Source: Hymenobacter aranciens (GTDB lineage: Bacteria; Bacteroidota; Bacteroidia; Cytophagales; Hymenobacteraceae). From it: a DNA stretch of 64,000 nt. A program made the translations under genes and the position numbers. Location: the NCBI RefSeq assembly GCF_030580865.1, contig NZ_JAUQSY010000004.1, positions 186,001 through 250,000 on the forward strand, in the 5' to 3' direction. Position 1 is the stretch's first letter. Each line of letters opens with the position of its first letter. Shown piece by piece: positions 60,275-64,000 of the stretch. The notes below the pieces were generated by a model. That model saw only the letters and a program-made list of their open reading frames with translations, was not told where the DNA came from and searched no databases.

Positions 60275-62398
60275 TTATACCGGCGTTACGGCGCTGCCTG
60301 CTTCCACGTCGGAGCCGGGGCGGGCCAGGCGGTTGTCGTCGATGCCGGGCAGTTTCAGCTCGGGCAGGTCGTTGAGCAGGCCGGCGGCGGCTTGCTCGCC
60401 TTTCACTTCGCTGGCGGTTTCGCTGCGGTCGGTGCCGTGCATGTGGGCCTGGTAGGTGGTCTGCGAATCGAAGGGGCGTTTGCCCACGAGACGCTCCAGG
60501 TCGTCCTGCAGCAGCACTTCTTTCTCCAACAGCTCCTTGGCCACCACTTCCAGCTCGTGCCGACGCTCGGTCAGCAGCTCCTTGGTGCGGATATAGGCCT
60601 GCTCGATGATGTGGCGGATTTCCTCGTCAATAATCTGCGCTGTAGCCTCCGAGTAAGGCTTGGTGAAGCCGTACTCGTTCTGCCCTTTCGAGTCGTAGTA
60701 CGAGATGTTGCCCAGCTTCGGGTTCATACCATAGATAGCCACCATCGACTGCGCCGTTTTGGTGATGCGCTCCAGGTCGCTCAGCGCACCGGTCGAGATT
60801 TTGCCGAACACGATTTCCTCCGCAGCCCGGCCGCCCAAAGTCATGCACATCTCGTCGGTCATCTGCTCCACGTTGTACAGAAACTGCTCCTTAGGCAGGT
60901 ACTGCGCGTAGCCCAGCGCGGCCACGCCGCGCGGCACAATGCTCACCTTCACCAGCGGGTCGGCGTGCTCCAGAAACCAGCCCGCGATGGCGTGCCCGGC
61001 CTCGTGGTAAGCCACGATTTTCTTTTCCTCTGGGCTGATGATTTTGTTTTTCTTCTCCAGGCCGCCGATTACGCGGTCAATGGCATCGGTGAAGTCTTGA
61101 TTAGTAATGAACTTCTTATCGCGGCGGGCGGCGATGAGCGCGGCCTCGTTGCACACGTTGGCAATTTCAGCGCCGGCAAAACCGGGCGTCTGCGCCGACA
61201 GCTTCTTGGCGTCCACATCCGGCCCCAGGGTCAGGGGCTTGAGGTGCACGTTGAAAATCTCGGTGCGGCCGTTGATGTCGGGCCGGTCGATGCTGATTTG
61301 ACGGTCGAAGCGGCCGGGACGCAGCAGGGCCGAGTCCAGCGTATCGGGCCGGTTGGTGGCAGCCAGGATGATAACGCCCGAGTCGGTGCCGAAACCGTCC
61401 ATCTCCACCAGCAGCGAGTTCAGGGTGTTTTCGCGCTCGTCGTTGCCGCCGGGCGTGCTGCCGCGGCTCCGGCTCCGGCCCACGGCGTCAATCTCATCGA
61501 TGAAGATGATGCACGGCGCTTTGCTGCGGGCTTGCTTAAACAAGTCGCGCACCCGGGCCGCGCCCACACCCACGAACATCTCGACGAAGTCGGAGCCCGA
61601 GAGCGAGAAGAACGGCACATCGGCCTCACCGGCCACAGCCTTCGCCAGCAAGGTTTTGCCAGTGCCGGGAGGTCCTACCAAGAGTGCCCCTTTTGGAATT
61701 TTACCGCCGAGGATTGTGAATTTCGAAGGGTTCTTGAGGAACTCCACGATTTCCTGTACCTCCTCCTTGGCTTCTTCCAGCCCGGCCACGTCCTTGAAGG
61801 TAATTTTCACCTTATCACCGCCTTCAAACAAAGCAGCGCGGCTCTTGCCGATGTTGAAAATCTGCCCGCCGGGCCCGCCGCCACCGCTCATGCGGCGCAT
61901 CAGAATCCAGAAGCCTACCAGCAGCAGGCCGTAGAAACCCAGTGTGGTCAGCGTATCCAGGTAATTAGGGCTCGAGTCGATGTTCAGCGGTAGGCGCTGG
62001 GCCTCGGGCAGCTCTTTCTGAATGCGGTCCAAATCTTCCTTGAAGAGCTTGGCATCCACCACCGGGAAGTAGAACTGCGGGTCGCCGCTCACGCCCAGGG
62101 GCGAGCGTTGCGCGATTTTGTTCCGGTACTCGGGTTTGGCGAGGGCTGTTTTTTTCAGCGTCACGTCTACCAGCTTGTCCTTCTCGTTGTGGATGGTGAT
62201 ATCGCGCACATCGCCAGCGCGCAGCATCACTTCGAAGTCCTGCTGGTTGATTTTGACCGAGGAGTTGAAGCCCCGCGTCACAATTATTCCAAACACGAAC
62301 ACCAGCAAGCCAGCCAGGGCCCACAGCTGCATCCCCGGGCGGGGACTGGGCGTGGTGCCACCGGCCTTTTTCTTTTTATTGGGCGTTTTATCCGACAT
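60275..62398 (-). CDS. ftsH: ATP-dependent zinc metalloprotease FtsH
   Basis: A 707-residue membrane protease started at the ATG with complement 62396-62398 ([11 protein letters not shown]). Two membrane segments (about 23-43 and 140-160) flank a periplasmic domain. The AAA+ module has Walker A GPPGTGKT, Walker B IIFIDEID, and the second region of homology with ATNRPD and RPGRFDR. The zinc site is HEAGH. FtsH hexamers extract and degrade membrane and some soluble proteins. Normal length with the lysine-rich start typical of Bacteroidota. The upstream rsfS gene lies 122 bp away on the same strand, and the pair is a common Bacteroidota arrangement. Confidence 0.97.
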   Translation of the reverse strand: MSDKTPNKKKKAGGTTPSPRPGMQLWALAGLLVFVFGIIVTRGFNSSVKINQQDFEVMLRAGDVRDITIHNEKDKLVDVTLKKTALAKPEYRNKIAQRSPLGVSGDPQFYFPVVDAKLFKEDLDRIQKELPEAQRLPLNIDSSPNYLDTLTTLGFYGLLLVGFWILMRRMSGGGGPGGQIFNIGKSRAALFEGGDKVKITFKDVAGLEEAKEEVQEIVEFLKNPSKFTILGGKIPKGALLVGPPGTGKTLLAKAVAGEADVPFFSLSGSDFVEMFVGVGAARVRDLFKQARSKAPCIIFIDEIDAVGRSRSRGSTPGGNDERENTLNSLLVEMDGFGTDSGVIILAATNRPDTLDSALLRPGRFDRQISIDRPDINGRTEIFNVHLKPLTLGPDVDAKKLSAQTPGFAGAEIANVCNEAALIAARRDKKFITNQDFTDAIDRVIGGLEKKNKIISPEEKKIVAYHEAGHAIAGWFLEHADPLVKVSIVPRGVAALGYAQYLPKEQFLYNVEQMTDEMCMTLGGRAAEEIVFGKISTGALSDLERITKTAQSMVAIYGMNPKLGNISYYDSKGQNEYGFTKPYSEATAQIIDEEIRHIIEQAYIRTKELLTERRHELEVVAKELLEKEVLLQDDLERLVGKRPFDSQTTYQAHMHGTDRSETASEVKGEQAAAGLLNDLPELKLPGIDDNRLARPGSDVEAGSAVTPV

Positions 62399-62520
62399 GA
62401 AAAATAGATAGTTAGAATCAGGCAGAAACCAGGGGCGCAACACCGCGTCGGGCGCAAATGTTCGCTGCCGCCAGCGCACTTGCGCTTGCAGCGGTAAGAC
62501 GCACGAAGGGCGTAATTATT

Positions 62521-62907
62521 TTACCGCGCTCCTTCCTCGTTTTCGATGTAGCTGATTTCGGCGTCGCCCCACAACTCCTCCAGAGCGTAGAACTTGCGGC
62601 GGTCACGCAGGAAAACGTGCACGACTACATCGACGTAGTCGAGCAGCACCCACTCACGGTTGGTGCGGCCTTCGGTTTGCCAGGGGCTTTCGCCGGAGGC
62701 TTTTTCTACTTCTTCCTCCACCGAGCGGGCAATGGCTTCGATTTGGGTATCAGAGTTCGCCGAGCAGATGATGAAATAATCGGCGATGGAATTCTTGAGG
62801 TCTTTCAGATTCATCACCACGATGTCGGACGCTTTTTTGTCCTGCATGCCGCGTACGACGATATCTGCCAATGTGTCCGAATCCTGCCGGACCAGGGTGC
62901 TTTTCAT
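62521..62907 (-). CDS. rsfS: Ribosomal silencing factor RsfS
   Basis: A 128-residue protein of the Iojap/RsfS family. Visible family pieces are KKASDIVVMNL (near 24), DYFIICSANSDTQ (near 43), the GRTNREWVLLDYVDVVVHVF stretch and RRKFYALEELWGDA at the end. RsfS binds ribosomal protein uL14 and blocks subunit joining, saving energy in starvation. It is cytosolic. It is divergent from birA with 65 bp between the starts, and ftsH follows on its own strand. Confidence 0.95.
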   Translation of the reverse strand: MKSTLVRQDSDTLADIVVRGMQDKKASDIVVMNLKDLKNSIADYFIICSANSDTQIEAIARSVEEEVEKASGESPWQTEGRTNREWVLLDYVDVVVHVFLRDRRKFYALEELWGDAEISYIENEEGAR

Positions 62908-62972
62908 ATTCTCTTGTTAGGTGTGAGCTTTGCAGCCGAAAGGCAACGTTAGTTAAAAATACGGAAAAAGGC

Positions 62973-63737
62973 GTGGTTATTAGTCCCCAGACCCTCTTCA
63001 CGGGCCGGCAACTGATTTGGTTGCCGGAATGTCCGTCCACCAATTCGGAGGCTCAGGCCCTGCTCGTCCAAAACCGGGCCAGCGACGGCTGCACCGTCAT
63101 TACGGGTTACCAAAGCCAGGGCCGGGGCCAGCGCGGCAACCAGTGGCACGTGGCCCCGGGCGAGAACCTGACGCTTTCCGTTATCTGGCAGCCCACGTTT
63201 CTGGCCGCCAGCCAGCAGTTCCTGCTGAGCCAGGCCGTGGCTCTGGCCGTACACGACTGGGCCAGCACCCTGCTCGGCCCCGACCCGAAGCTGAAAGTGA
63301 AGTGGCCCAACGACCTGTATTTTGGCAACCAGAAGTTTGGCGGCATTCTGATTGAAAACAGCCTTAGCGGCCCAAAGATTCAACACAGCATCGTCGGAAT
63401 TGGCTTAAATATCAATCAGCAGCAATTTCCCATCGCCACGGCCACCTCGCTGGGCCAGCTCACCGGCCGCGCCTATGCCCTGGATGTGCTGGCCGCCCGC
63501 CTGCTCGAATGCCTGGAGCGGCGCTACCTGCAGCTACGCGCCGGGCAGATAAGCACCCTGCGGGCCGATTATTTAAAAGCTCTCTATCGCTACCAGGAAA
63601 CCCACTTTTTTGAGGTGGATGGGCAGCGGGTAGAAGGGCAGATTGTGGGCGTGGAGGAGGACGGGCGGCTGGCCGTAGCCCTTAGCGCCCAGGAGCTGCG
63701 CCGATTCGGAATGCAGGAAATTCGGCACGTGGTGTGA
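62973..63737 (+). CDS. birA: Biotin--[acetyl-CoA-carboxylase] ligase
   Basis: A 254-residue ligase. The GTG at 62973 is the most fitting start (VVISPQTLF); a longer open frame upstream reads into the rsfS gene. Motifs: LPECPSTNSEAQ, the biotinyl-AMP loop GRGQRGNQWH, KVKWPNDL with the catalytic lysine, GGILIEN and GIGLNIN. The C-terminal SH3-like domain follows (FEVDGQRVEGQIVGVEEDG). It attaches biotin to the BCCP subunit of acetyl-CoA carboxylase. There is no N-terminal DNA-binding domain, so it is an enzyme only, not a repressor like the E. coli form. Confidence 0.93.
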   Translation: MVISPQTLFTGRQLIWLPECPSTNSEAQALLVQNRASDGCTVITGYQSQGRGQRGNQWHVAPGENLTLSVIWQPTFLAASQQFLLSQAVALAVHDWASTLLGPDPKLKVKWPNDLYFGNQKFGGILIENSLSGPKIQHSIVGIGLNINQQQFPIATATSLGQLTGRAYALDVLAARLLECLERRYLQLRAGQISTLRADYLKALYRYQETHFFEVDGQRVEGQIVGVEEDGRLAVALSAQELRRFGMQEIRHVV

Positions 63738-64000
63738 AGACGAATTTCGGCAGATAATTCACTCATCGGCTACGCAACAACCTTGAACGACGGCCGGGGT
63801 TTATGGCCCATTGACCTACGAAAAACCAGTGTTCATCGTAAACCACTAAAAGTTTTTTGCATCTGCCTGAAAAAAGCTCTAGCTTGCAGGCAACCGAAGC
63901 AGCGTTACTGCCGAGTTGGCATTAGCAAAGCAACGGTTGGGCTCTTTTTTGGGTCTATCAATCCGATTGCGGCGCGTTTTCGTTGGTTGCGCGGCGGTTT
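63738..64000. other. Intergenic region at window end, no feature recognised
   Basis: 263 bp after birA with no convincing open frame, tRNA, strong hairpin or promoter match. It may continue into the control region of a gene beyond the window. Confidence 0.4.

Noticed and set aside
60140..61993. 617-codon plus-strand open frame
   Set aside because: Antisense to ftsH, whose AAA+ and zinc motifs are complete.
63738..64000. RNA gene at the window end
   Set aside because: No acceptor stem, T-loop signature or other structure could be supported.

Overview
The window is GC-rich chromosomal DNA from a Bacteroidota bacterium, most likely a Hymenobacter-type member of the Cytophagales. The evidence is secreted proteins with type IX secretion (T9SS) sorting tails, a SusC/SusD pair, the gliding lipoprotein GldH, the absence of Shine-Dalgarno sites, two good matches to the Bacteroidota promoter (TTG-N19/20-TANNTTTG), and the gene order birA/rsfS/ftsH/LUD. 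The genus is inferred; no rRNA gene is present. I recognised no tRNA, CRISPR array, transposase or prophage.

1-32 kb is an alginate (polyuronate) utilisation locus. It holds a LacI-type regulator (7457-8500, minus) and a co-directional run: PL6 alginate lyase, SDR-type DEH reductase candidate, PL17 oligoalginate lyase, KdgF, an ACS-type MFS transporter, SusC, SusD and a secreted alpha/beta hydrolase. KDG kinase and KDPG aldolase (30.6-32.4 kb) complete the route: alginate -> oligomers -> unsaturated monouronate -> DEH -> KDG -> KDPG -> pyruvate + glyceraldehyde-3-phosphate. Two giant T9SS repeat proteins (292-5970 and 22539-27098), which share a related C-terminal region, lie at its edges. 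A secreted beta-helix protein (27266-29050) and a small T9SS protein (29440-30549) form a divergent pair. The same 18-bp palindrome lies upstream of the PL6 gene (8722-8739) and, with one mismatch, between the divergent pair (29271-29288). It is the likely operator of the LacI regulator.

32.5-38.4 kb is a minus-strand cassette of a giant LRV-type repeat protein, a MoxR AAA+ ATPase and a DUF2201/VWA protein, a possible chaperone or conflict-type system of unknown purpose. 38.7-52.6 kb holds mixed envelope genes: secreted proteins, a lysine/serine-rich cationic protein, a 2105-residue alpha-2-macroglobulin with a thioester motif, an outer-membrane barrel, DinB-like and GNAT proteins, a long disordered hydrophilic protein and a cold-shock protein. 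52.7-63.7 kb is more housekeeping: gldH-ricT, a small gene broken by an in-frame TAG, a zinc alcohol dehydrogenase, a beta-propeller protein, LpxH, a LUD protein, FtsH, RsfS and BirA.

Two non-coding patterns run through the window. Nearly every gene junction carries a long inverted repeat, some from families present three or four times here. Three separate arrays share a strict 21-bp period (or 2 x 21): 33809-33972, 43265-43474 (inside the macroglobulin gene) and 55794-56024. All three include inverted units, and I do not recognise the element.
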